From assembly GCA_024867545.1 (NCBI GenBank), contig JANFNE010000005.1, forward strand, positions 434,001-498,000: a stretch of 64,000 nt of DNA, written 5' to 3'. The notes under the pieces were generated by a model. It was not told the DNA's origin. It searched no databases and was given only the letters and a program-made list of their open reading frames with translations. Positions 22,271 through 31,500 of the stretch are shown here, piece by piece; the first letter of the stretch is position 1; every line of letters starts with the position of its first letter. The translations under genes and the position numbers were made by a program. Source of the stretch: Phytopythium helicoides (Eukaryota > Oomycota > Peronosporomycetes > Pythiales > Pythiaceae).

Positions 22271-24387
22271 TTAGTTGCGCAGCTGCGGCGCCGAGAGCAG
22301 CGCCTCGATGCGGTCACGGACCATGACGTGCAAAAAGACCCGGCACTCGGCGTACGTGTCGGCTGCGAACTGCCGCACCACCGCGTTCGGGCTCGCGGTC
22401 AGCAGCCGGAACAGCGGGATCTGGAACTTCTGCTTGCCCTGCATCTTGAGGAACGCACCGACCGCGTCGAGCTTGCTCAGCACCTCGTTCTTGATGAGCA
22501 CCTGCGACCAGCGGAAGAGCACTTCCGAGTTGCTAGAATCCCACAGCGAGAGGGCATCGCCAAGCGCAACCACCACATCTGGGTGTGTGAATGGAGCCTC
22601 GACGCAGCAGTCCAGAAAGTAGAGGAGCTGGAAAGCCTCCCACGACTTCGCCTCCGCCGTCAGGTAGAGCACATTCGCTTGCACCGGCGCCGTCGATGAG
22701 CGCCAGTAGAAAGCCAATGTCTCGCAAGTCTCCATCACGTCCTGCGCATCCGACAGGTCAGGCACGAACTTGGGATAACCTGGCGCATTGAGCCACTCGT
22801 CAAAGGTAATGTCGCCCTGGAGCTCTCCCTTGCTACCATGATGGGGAAACTCCTCGAGGAAGAACGCCATCATATCCTCAGCTGGGATCGATTGGAAACG
22901 GAACTTCTCGCAGTAGCGACGGAGGAATCGTTCAAATGCGTCGTCGGATCCTGCCAGCTTGCGCAAGTAGCAGACAAAGTCGTAGCCTTTTTCGTAGGCG
23001 CAGTGATTGTAACAGTCGCCTGGATCAATCCCTTGCTCGAGAGGTACGCGAAGGCGCGTGAGAGGAGAGTCTTCGCCTAATGAAGAAATCTCTTCGCGCA
23101 GCAGTGCCTCGCCGAGCTTGGCGTTCAAACACATGAGTGGTCTACACGCGACCGTGTCTCACTCAGTAAGGGATTAAGAGGAGACGTTCTGCAGGCGGGT
23201 GCACACTTACCGGCCGTGCGCTACTTCGGTGATTCGTCGCTCTGCGTACATGGTGAATCCTTCGTTCAAGAAAAAATCGCTCCACGTCGCATTGGTGACC
23301 AAGTTGCCGAACCTGAGCAGATGAAGACCCACAGATGAGTTTCCACCCTGGATCATCCAAGAAGCATGGTATCAAGACTCACCATGAGTGAGAAATCTCG
23401 TGGGCGATGACTGTCCAACACACAACTCATTAGTCTCAGCAATACTGGCACAACAATGAAGAACGGAAACGGACTTGACGACAGGGATTGATCACCGGCA
23501 ATTGTGCACGGCGACACAAACGTCAGGCGCGGGTTTTCCATTCCACCGTACGGGAACGACGGAGGCATGATGAGGAGATCGTATTGCTCCCACTGGTACT
23601 CGCCGAAGAGCTGCTCGCCGATCCTGATGTACCGCTCCACAATGCCATCAAACTCCTTTCTGGCAGCCTCCAGCATGCAGGGCTCGGTCCAGATGCGAGA
23701 TCGCGGGCCGATGTCAGCCGACACCAAGTCGCCTACGGCCATCGCGACCAGGTACACTGGGATCGACTGGGTCATCTCAAAGTCGAATCTTCGTCCCGTG
23801 ACTCGCCCCTCGTCGTCCACAACGGGATGCACGCCGTCATGGCGTGCGCTCATGACGCACACCAAGCCTTCTGGAACGGTGACGGACGCAGTGTAGGTGA
23901 TCCGCACCGATGGCGAGTCCTGACAGGGGAAGAAGCTGCGGTTGAGCACCTCCTGGCCCTGCGTGTACATGTACGGCAGCTTCTTGCCAGCCGTCTGCTC
24001 CTTGTCGAGCCAGCACACGCCGGGGCTGTCCTGCTCCGTCTCATACTCGATCACGAGCCGCAGCTCCGCCGTCGCGGGGGCGGCCAGCGCCTCGGGCAGC
24101 GCCACATCGAGCCGCTCACCGAACGCCGTGAACGGCTGCACGCTCCACTCGAGCTCCGCGAGCTCCTCCTCACCCCCGAGCTCCGCCTTGACCGAGAGCA
24201 CGCGCAGCTTGAACACGTCGAGGCTCAGCGCGTCGACGCGCTCCGCGTGCAGCCGCGCCAGCCGCAGGTCGGCCACGCCCAGCACCACGCGCGCCTCCAT
24301 GTCGACGCGCAGCGCCAGGCGCGCGTGGCGCAGGCGGAAGTCGCCGAGCGCCGCGCAGGTCGCGGGGTCGGCGCGTGCGGCGTCCAT
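22271..24387 (-). CDS. LTA4H: Leukotriene A4 hydrolase-type M1 aminopeptidase, four exons
   Basis: A zinc metallopeptidase of family M1 that removes N-terminal residues; animal members also hydrolyse LTA4, which is not implied here. Exons are 23475-24387, 23383-23410, 23211-23312 and 22271-23141. All introns are GT..AG and the joined frame encodes 637 aa, close to the family's ~610. The exopeptidase motif [12 protein letters not shown] is near the end of exon 1. The zinc site HEISH (His308, Glu309, His312) is in the 28-nt exon 2, and the third ligand, in [11 protein letters not shown] (Glu331), falls exactly 18 residues after the second His in exon 3. The C-terminal helical domain ([21 protein letters not shown]) is in exon 4. 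It looks intact. A MULE transposon ends 92 bp upstream of its ATG. Confidence 0.93.
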
Positions 24388-24478
24388 GCGGAAGGAAGCG
24401 GTCAAAGCCAAAGGTGCAACTTGCGATGAGCGGCAGTGGAGCGAGGGAGGGGATAGTGACAGCGAGAAAGCGGCAAAT

Positions 24479-24488
24479 GCCAAGGAAC
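24479..24488. repeat. MULE target-site duplication, left copy
   Basis: GCCAAGGAAC directly abuts the left inverted repeat and is repeated exactly at 28001-28010; 10 bp is in the 9-11 bp range usual for MULEs. Confidence 0.93.
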
Positions 24489-24561
24489 GGACTTTTGACA
24501 AAAGTGGAGGCGATTTCAATATTTAAGTCAAAAGGGGTAATCCAGAGACAAAAGTGGTGCG
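24489..24561 (+). repeat. MULE terminal inverted repeat, left
   Basis: 73 bp from GGACTTTTGACAAAAG to ACAAAAGTGGTGCG, perfect inverse match of 27928-28000. Contains the internal repeat ACAAAAGTGG twice. Confidence 0.96.
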
Positions 24562-24656
24562 AAAAGCAATGGTGGAGGTGGTGTTGGAACTGGTGGAGGG
24601 CAGGCACCCTTTTTGGCAAGAATAGACTATAGGGCACATCATTTGCCAATTTGATC

Positions 24657-25040
24657 ATGAGTCGTGACTTTACCTGCACAAAGTGCAAGAAGGTCTTGAA
24701 GAGCAAGCGGAACCTACAAGATCACCAGAAGCGTAGAGTATGTAAGGAGCGCCGCAACCCACGGCTCCGCGCGTCTCGCCTTAAAGTATCGGCTCAACGA
24801 GCTCGAGAACGAGATGCAGCCCGAAAGCGCGCCAAATATGAGAGAAAGCTGCCCGAGTGTTGGTTCTGCACTAAGGCGGTGCGATCATGGGTACACTCAG
24901 CAAATTGCGCGCACAGCATTCACCGTCCTTGCTATCTCGAGATGAAAGCGGCGCATGAAGCAGTTCACCCTGTGTACGGGCGACGTGATGGTGGCATGCT
25001 GTGTCCGTTCTGCCGTCAGGCATTCGTTGTACGAGAGTAA
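24657..25040 (+). CDS. MULE-borne zinc-finger protein, 127 aa
   Basis: An ORF starting MSRDFTCTKCKK, inside the transposon and convergent with the transposase. The N-terminal finger is C7-x2-C10-x12-H23-x5-C29, a C2HC-like pattern. A basic linker (RARERDAARKRAKYERK) leads to a RING-like Cys/His cluster: CWFC, ANCAHSIHRPC, then CPFC near the C-terminus. The function is unknown. By position it is an accessory gene, comparable in arrangement only to the second gene of maize MuDR. The alternative is a captured host fragment. It has no introns and is intact. Confidence 0.72.
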   Translation: MSRDFTCTKCKKVLKSKRNLQDHQKRRVCKERRNPRLRASRLKVSAQRARERDAARKRAKYERKLPECWFCTKAVRSWVHSANCAHSIHRPCYLEMKAAHEAVHPVYGRRDGGMLCPFCRQAFVVRE

Positions 25041-25068
25041 ATTCAAGTACAACCACATTTTGGCAAAA

Positions 25069-25092
25069 TTCTATTTCTATTTCTATTTCTAT
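25069..25092 (+). repeat. (TTCTAT)n microsatellite
   Basis: Four copies of a 6-bp unit just after the zinc-finger ORF, inside the MULE. Confidence 0.85.
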
Positions 25093-25247
25093 ATTATTTT
25101 TGCTGGCTGCTTCAACGTAAAAACAATCCTGCAGTGCAGTCTCTGAACATAGGTCGGAACGACACACACACCAAATGATCACAGTACTGTGCGATGTTGG
25201 CGGCATGCGGTTTGTTTGCAAACAAAGGAGGCAAGCAAAAAACTAGA

Positions 25248-25375
25248 GGAGATTTTGCGAATATCTACTGGAGATTTTGCGTTAAACTGAAGGAGATTTG
25301 CGAATATCTAGCGGAGATTTGCTACAAACTTCGGGAGATTGGTTGAAAAGTGCAGGAGAATGCGCAAAAGTAGGG
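25248..25375 (+). repeat. Six degenerate 20-22 bp repeats beginning GGAGA(TT)
   Basis: GGAGATTTTGCGAATATCT and relatives start at about 25248, 25270, 25292, 25313, 25334 and 25355. They occupy the gap between the two convergent MULE genes. They could be transposase-binding sites or a transcription-termination zone; the sequence alone does not say. Confidence 0.8.
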
Positions 25376-26602
25376 GAGGCAAGAGTATGCTTGCTCAGGC
25401 TTGCTGGCAGGTCCGACGATTGTGGCCTTTCTGCCCACATTTTGCACATGATCGTGCCATTTTGGATGTAGAAGAGCTAGGTTTCTCCCCCTGGCTTGCA
25501 ATGCGCTTGGTCCTTTTGCGACCGGATCTCGCTGCGATACGGTTTGGTGCCTGTACATCTGACGGCATTAGCTCCTTGGTTAATACCATTTCGATTCCCC
25601 CAGAGCCACACCCAAAACCTCGAATGTAGTTTTCCACATGGTAGCACTTGTCACAAGCTGAGTACAGCTTCTCTAAGCACTTGAACTTTATGAGTACTGC
25701 GATGTAGTGACGGCAGGGCAAGCCGTGTTGTGCCATGTAAGAACATGTGCAACTTATGGCCTCGATGTCAACTCTATGCTGCACGTGAACCCCTCTGGTG
25801 TCCCGCACAAATGCTTTCCCATGAGCGCTGGGATGAACCACATAGAATCCAGTTTGTTCTTGTTGCTCTTGGATCAATCGCTTAGCGTACGGTGTTACAA
25901 TTCGCCCCTCTCTCAACAACTTCTCACCTTCTGTCTGGTTTTCGTACGCATCGTCCATAAACTCGATCATACAGTTCTGGAAGAATTCAAATGGTAGCTG
26001 GGAGCGCGCAGAAATAGCTGCTCCATTTGTTGACTCGACAAAGCTTGTAGTGTACCACCCATACATCTTCACATTTTGAATTGAACTAGAGTGCATTGCC
26101 CATTTCTCGGGATCGATGCCTTCAATATAGGTAGCAATAGCAGGGTGGGTCAATGACAGTGTAGCTAGGATTGAACGGTACTCGTCAAGTGTTTCAGCTT
26201 CTTGAATTCGGTAAAGAACTGTCTCAATATCACACGGAAAATTGCCGCGGAATGTAGATTTGATATTGCCAAGAATATGTCTCGAGCAATAGCGAACAAT
26301 AGCCCGGGGAGCTTTGGTCTTGATTGCAGAACAGAGACCTTTTCCACGATCAGTGAAAATTGGTACACCATCGAAATTGACACCCGCGCGCATGCAGTTG
26401 GACAAAAACCAGCTGCAGTTCTGTCCATCCTCTTCAGCACACAGTGCGACAGCAAGAAGTACGTTGTGATTGGCCCCATCTCGGCCCACGAGGACGAGCA
26501 TCACCTCGTGATAAACATGATGTCGCATGTATGAGGCGTCGATGCCAAGAATTGTTTGGCCGTGCTGCCCATGTCTGCTAACTGTAATGGGCCCAATGTC
26601 CA

Positions 26603-26607
26603 TTACA
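26603..26607. repeat. LTR target-site duplication TTACA, left copy
   Basis: Repeated exactly at 27190-27194 on the other side of the LTR. Confidence 0.88.
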
Positions 26608-27189
26608 TGACACAATCTGGTCACAGATTGGTGTCTGTGACAGCAGACTGGTGTCTGTGGCAGCAGACTGGTGTGAGACACACTCACGGGAGCAATCAAT
26701 GATTGCGACCGCACGGAATGTTCTCGAAGCATTCTCGAGTGCTCTCTGCACACGTGTCTCTGTGCATGAAGATGGTTCCTGCTGGATTTCTCTCTAGTGA
26801 CGAAGCCGACGTGTCATTGTGGGTACATGTTCGTGGTTTCAACCAATCACAACGTGCCACGTGGCGGGAGAGAGGTTCTTTGTTGAAGAACCCGAAGCTC
26901 AAGTTCAAGTTCAAGTTGGAGAACATTCTCCTGGTCCAAGCTTCAAGTTCAACCTGATTCAACCCAAGGTTTTATATTGCATTTGTAGGTTGATTGCATT
27001 TAACCCCATAGGACCCTAGTGGTTTTATGCTCGTAGGATTCAGGAACCATAAGCTTTTCAATTCAGTTGCAAATTTGCCGCCTTCATCTCAAGTCTCCTT
27101 CCTCTTCCCTCCAAGTCGGGAGAGGCCAAGTCTTCCTCAAGCGCAAGCGTGTGTGCCGTGTTTTGGGGACTGTCGTGGACAGCGCCCCA
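26608..27189. mobile_element. Solo LTR of an LTR retrotransposon (582 bp)
   Basis: Begins TGACACAATC and ends GCGCCCCA, so it has TG..CA ends and is flanked by the 5-bp duplication TTACA. It encodes no protein. It has an AT-rich TATA-like segment (TTTTATATTG, ~26970), several GTCTGTG(A/G)CAGCAG repeats near 26632-26670, and CAAGTTCAAGTTCAAGTT at ~26903. The internal retrotransposon has been lost, most simply by LTR-LTR recombination. Family (Ty3 or Ty1 type) cannot be told from the LTR alone. Confidence 0.85.
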
Positions 27190-27194
27190 TTACA
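27190..27194. repeat. LTR target-site duplication TTACA, right copy
   Basis: Matches 26603-26607; the unduplicated site lies inside transposase codons reading V-M. Confidence 0.88.
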
Positions 27195-27927
27195 CTAACA
27201 TAGGGATGTGACAGGAATGCACGCTCAAATTGACCGTTTTGGTTGCATTCGAAACAATAGTGGCTCGTTGGATTTCGTTTGCAGAACTCTTCGAGAAGAG
27301 AAGGCACTAGTTTAAAAGCAGATATGTAGTTGCCAATTGCTTTGTCGATAATCTTATCTCGGACTCGAAAGACCATGCGTGTTGGTACATGAACCGCTGT
27401 CGCCGCCTGGATTTGGTGTTGCAGAGCCTTAGCTGAGACCTTTCTATTCGCGTTGACTGCTTGCTCTGTCACAGCTAGCTCTGCAACCTGTCGACTGGTA
27501 ACCTTCGCCTGGCCTGAACAGCCATTATGCTCTAGGTTAAAGCCGCTGATGACAAATCCATGAACATTTTGCTTTCGTGATTGAAAAGCTCGCACTTCAA
27601 ACGTGCATGGAGTACAGCTCGAGCACTTGAACACCACGTTTCGTCCCCCACTCTGAGATTTGTCAACGACAGCGCGCTTTCCCTGAGTCAAAGCGAGGTC
27701 TTGGACGTAGTTTCGACATGCTTGTCGGCTTGGAAAGAGCTGCCCTTTCTCGATACTTGGTTTTGCATGGTCCGACATGAATCTTCAGCTTTTTGAGAGG
27801 GAACAGTGATGCGTCCTGCACGTTCTTTTCGGCTTGTGAGATCAGTCACGGATCCACACTTGGTTGCAGAAATAGTCGATAGCACCTCTTTTGGGTGTGT
27901 TTATTTGCGGCATTTCTAATTTTGATC

Positions 27928-28000
27928 CGCACCACTTTTGTCTCTGGATTACCCCTTTTGACTTAAATATTGAAATCGCCTCCACTTTTGTCAAAAGTCC
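27928..28000 (-). repeat. MULE terminal inverted repeat, right
   Basis: Exact reverse complement of the left repeat over 73 bp. Confidence 0.96.
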
Positions 28001-28010
28001 GCCAAGGAAC
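28001..28010. repeat. MULE target-site duplication, right copy
   Basis: GCCAAGGAAC, identical to 24479-24488. Confidence 0.93.
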
Positions 28011-28588
28011 ATAGTGACCGTGACCATGATCTCTTCAACTTCGAAGCAACTTGGTCGACGCGTAGTGCGCTTGCTGCTTCGTAAGGAATTGACTGCATTG
28101 GGGAACTTGAGGCGGCGGTGCGGCAAGCGCATGCTGAATTTCCAGCCAACTACTTTCCTTGTTGGCTTGGAAATGCAGCCAAGGGCGTTTGTGCGACGTG
28201 ATGCACTGGACTATAGTGCCAGTAAAGTAGGTGGGCGGTACTGCATAGCGCTGCTCTCTACGTTGCCTTGCAATATGCACTCAGTGCATGCGCAACGAGA
28301 AGCGGCCAGCTCGATTGCGAGATGCGCTCGGCTCGCCTTGCTTGCTTCGGATCTTTTCTTCTTGCGTGCGAAGAAACCATCACTCCTGTCATCCTCTCCG
28401 CATACAACCCACAAGCTAAACGCAGCACCGCCACCATCATTCTCCCATCCTCGAAACTCAAAAAAAATCAATCGTCCCGTTTTGCAAGTTCGCGGCACAA
28501 TCCAGCGCGGCAACTCATCCGATGTGGGCGGAGCAACAGCCCAGTTGACGACAAGCGCGGTCGCCCCCAGCCCACTCGCGCCCTCGTC
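28011..28588. other. Upstream region of lipase-like gene
   Basis: No repeat or RNA gene seen. The coding frame of the next gene stays open upstream to ~28268, but the residues there look non-conserved; I treat this as promoter and 5' leader. Confidence 0.4.
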
Positions 28589-31500
28589 ATGTCCTGGTGG
28601 TGGCGCTCCGACGCGCCCGCGGGGCTGCCGGCCGCCGAGGCCGACCTCATGGGCGCCGCGCTGCTGTGCGCGGCGCTGGCCGACGCCAAGACGCGCGTCC
28701 CACGCGGCGCCGGCCACAGCGAGGCGGCCGCGCGCGAGCTGGAGGCGCGGCTCCGCCAGTCGCCGCTGCCGCATGGGCTGCGCCTGCCGCTGCTCGAGTG
28801 CTCGGCCGAGCTGGTGCTGGCCGAGAGCGACTCGGCGCTGCTCTGCGCCGTGCGCGCCACCAAGGCCGCCGACGTGCTCGGCGCCGTCGTGGGCTCGGCC
28901 GCGCCGCTCGCCAAACCCACGGAGCGCCGCTTTGGCGGTGCGCGCGTGCATGCGCCGTTTTGGAAGCGCGCGCAGCGGCTCAAGGTCGCGGAGCTCTATG
29001 CGAGAGCGCAGAGCGCAGGCAAAGCGCTGCTGCTCTGCGGACACTCGATCGCTGGCAGCATCGCGCAGCTCGCGCTCTGCGAGCTCGCGTATCAGGAGCT
29101 GCCTACCAAGTCGCAGCTGTTCCTGGAGCGAAAAGACTCGGAGCGGCTGCCGGAAGAAGACAAGGAGCTCTCGCTGCAGCAGTGGCTGCAGACGCGCGCG
29201 GACGAAGCGGAGCGCGACGCCGTGGCGAAAAGCACGCCTCTTGCCATTGCAGTGGGCTTTGGAGCGCCGTACATTGGCTGCGATGAGCTGAACGCCTTCC
29301 TCGACGCGCTCAAGATGCGGGATCGAGTCTTCACGTTCGTGAATGAGTTCGACTGCATCCCCGGCGTCCTCAACGTCGCCCAGTCGGCGGCTCTGCTGTC
29401 AAATACGGCGGACCGGCTGCAGACGATCGGGAAGGCCACTTCGTTGCTGCTGAACTTGCTGCCGGCCAACATGCAGTTGCAATTCCTCCAGTTGTCTGCC
29501 ACCGCGGGATCGGCAGTCGTGCCCACGGCAGCATCCGCATACCTGGGCATGAGCTTGACGATTCTGCAAAAGTCGTTTGAGAAGCTGCGCGAATTCAACA
29601 TCATCAAGGGTATCGACTACGAGTATGGACCATGTGGCACGTACATTTTCATGACGAAGGGCAGCGCAAATTTTGAATCGCACACGGACTGCGACTTGAT
29701 TCGCAAGCTCCTCAAAGAAGATGAGGACGACAACAGCTTGACGGGAAACTCAGTGTTGCAGCACTTCATGCGGGAATACGCGAGCGCTATTGCGCGACGA
29801 TCTCAGTCGATCCAGATCAACCCGACTATGAACTACTACGAACGGCTCAGTGTTGCCCGCAACGCCACTCAAAAACAGATCAGGAGCTCGTACAAAGCAT
29901 TGGCTTTGAAGTGGCATCCAGATCGATGGGCCAACGCGGCGGTCACGCCAGACGAGCGAAGCACGGCTGAGAATGTGTTTAAACTACTTGCCGAGTCGTA
30001 CGAGGTGTTATCAAATCCGGAAGCGCGACAAGCCTACGACATTCATCTTGACAAACCCCTCAGCGTTCGCGAAGAGTTTATGACCGCAGGCACAGTGAGA
30101 GGCAAATCGTTGGATGAGGCTATCGCGACGTTCCGCGATGTGATTGACAACTTTTCGAGTGCTGCAAACCGCATCACTTCGCACTTTAGCTCATCGAGCT
30201 CAACAGTCGTGGGCCACCCGCTTCAGCACAACGGGTCTCCGCAGCTAGCAACGACATCCAACGCTGTTACCCACGGAAGCCATGACTGCAGTGGTATGGC
30301 TGTGAACAATCACAACAACATGTTTATGCAAGACCGGATTCGTGTCGCGCGGCCAGTGAGCACAGGGACTGATGGTCACGACCATATTGTTTACCTCAAG
30401 CCTGACGAAGTTTTACCGACGGATATTCCAGCACCGCAAACCACAAGCGCAAGTGTAAGTGCACCCACATCGACATCGACATCAACGTCTTCAAGTGCAA
30501 CTGCTCCTGCGAGCTCAAGCAGCGATGTTTCTACATCATCAAGTTCATCCGCTACTAGTGGGTTGAAGACCATATCCGTGGTTGGAGGCGCTGTTGCCGT
30601 GGCAGTTAGTGTTGCAATCATCGTGCATGCGTGGTCGCAATTCACAGACGTGTCACGAAAGAAGCGCCAGTCAGCTGTGGTGCGTGACATGCCTGGCGAG
30701 TGTCTTGTGCTGCTGCTCGAGGACCATCGGCGCGCTCAGAACAGCAGTTTGTCCCCTCAAGCGCTTCTTCAGCAGTCCGCAGAGTTCAAGAAGCAGGTCA
30801 AAAAAGAAGAGGCAGCTCGTGGGAGTATCACTAACGGTGAGAACTCATCTGTTGCGACGGACATGATTGCAGCCAGGAACGCCGACCTGCAGGAGGCACT
30901 CGCGATCCGAGCTGAAGTCGAACGACAGGAAAACGAGCTCATCGAGCAATTCTTCGAGTGCCAATCTGATTTTGACAAGGCATCCGTGGAGGCTCTAGTT
31001 GAAGAGCAGTTTTATGATTGTGTGGAGCTTGAAGGCGACGTGAACCAGCATTTTAGCGGGTCGCAATCAGTGTCGAAGGAGGAGGAGGAGAAGGAGGAGG
31101 TCAGTGATGCAGCGACCACTGCCGAGGAATTCCCAGTTGGAAGCGTTGTAAACACTCCTTTTGGACTGGGCGTCATCGAAGAGTGGGGAGCGAGCCGCTC
31201 GTCAGCCACGGTTCGATTCCCGTCCAAGGAAAACGCTCTACACTGTGTTTCAAAGAATGATTTGTCGCGGGGAGCGTCGATTGCACTTGCCGAGGTGAGT
31301 GCGGAGCTTGAGACTCGGCGCTTGGTGTTAGCCGACCGTGTTGTTGCAAATTTCCATCTCGATGAGAGACAACGCAAGCGCGACACGATGAAAACACTAG
31401 CAGTCGTCGGCGCAGATGGTGCGATTGACAGCGGACTTCGCGCAGCTGGCGGAGTGGCTCTTGCCAACGGGATGACGCGCACAACTTCAGCAATGGGCGG

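Larger units (their letters stand above)
25395..27778 (-). pseudogene. MULE transposase gene, split by a solo LTR
   Basis: Runs from the ATG at 27778 to the stop at 25395-25397. The N-terminal half (27190-27778) has a zinc-binding, FLYWCH/WRKY-GCM1-like DNA-binding region (VFKCSSCTPCTFEVRAF, LEHNGC). The rest (25395-26602) has the MULE DDE transposase core (ILGIDASYMR; IFTDRGKGL), a SWIM zinc finger (SCTCSYMAQHGLPCRHYIAV) and a C-terminal zinc knuckle (CAKCGQKGHNRRTC). The halves are separated by a 582-bp LTR plus a 5-bp duplication. 589 + 1208 nt make 599 codons including the stop, and the join falls cleanly within an ATG codon. The only visible lesion is thus the LTR insertion. The gene cannot now make full-length transposase unless the LTR is spliced or bypassed. 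Confidence 0.93.
24489..28000. mobile_element. Complete MULE DNA transposon (3512 bp, including a nested solo LTR)
   Basis: The element is bounded by identical 73-bp inverted repeats and a perfect 10-bp target duplication. It carries a transposase gene on the - strand, a zinc-finger ORF on the + strand facing it, and six degenerate ~21-bp repeats between the two. Without the inserted LTR and one 5-bp target copy it would be 2925 bp. The identity of the two inverted repeats suggests fairly recent mobility. Confidence 0.95.

Noticed and set aside
21412..22326. 304-codon + strand ORF over the RAD17 N-terminus
   Set aside because: It is antisense to the RanBP2-finger frame and crosses the spliced small gene without using its intron; composition is low-complexity Ala/Arg.
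23488..24429. 313-codon + strand ORF
   Set aside because: Antisense shadow of LTA4H exon 1, His/Arg/Gln-rich, no domain.
24489..28000. MULE plus LTR read as one LTR retrotransposon
   Set aside because: The 73-bp repeats are inverted, the target duplication is 10 bp, and the coding region has SWIM and MULE motifs, not reverse transcriptase or integrase.
28268..28588. Earlier ATG (28268) for the lipase-like protein
   Set aside because: The extra 107 residues are basic and low-complexity without a family resemblance; the ATG at 28589 begins the sequence that looks like protein.
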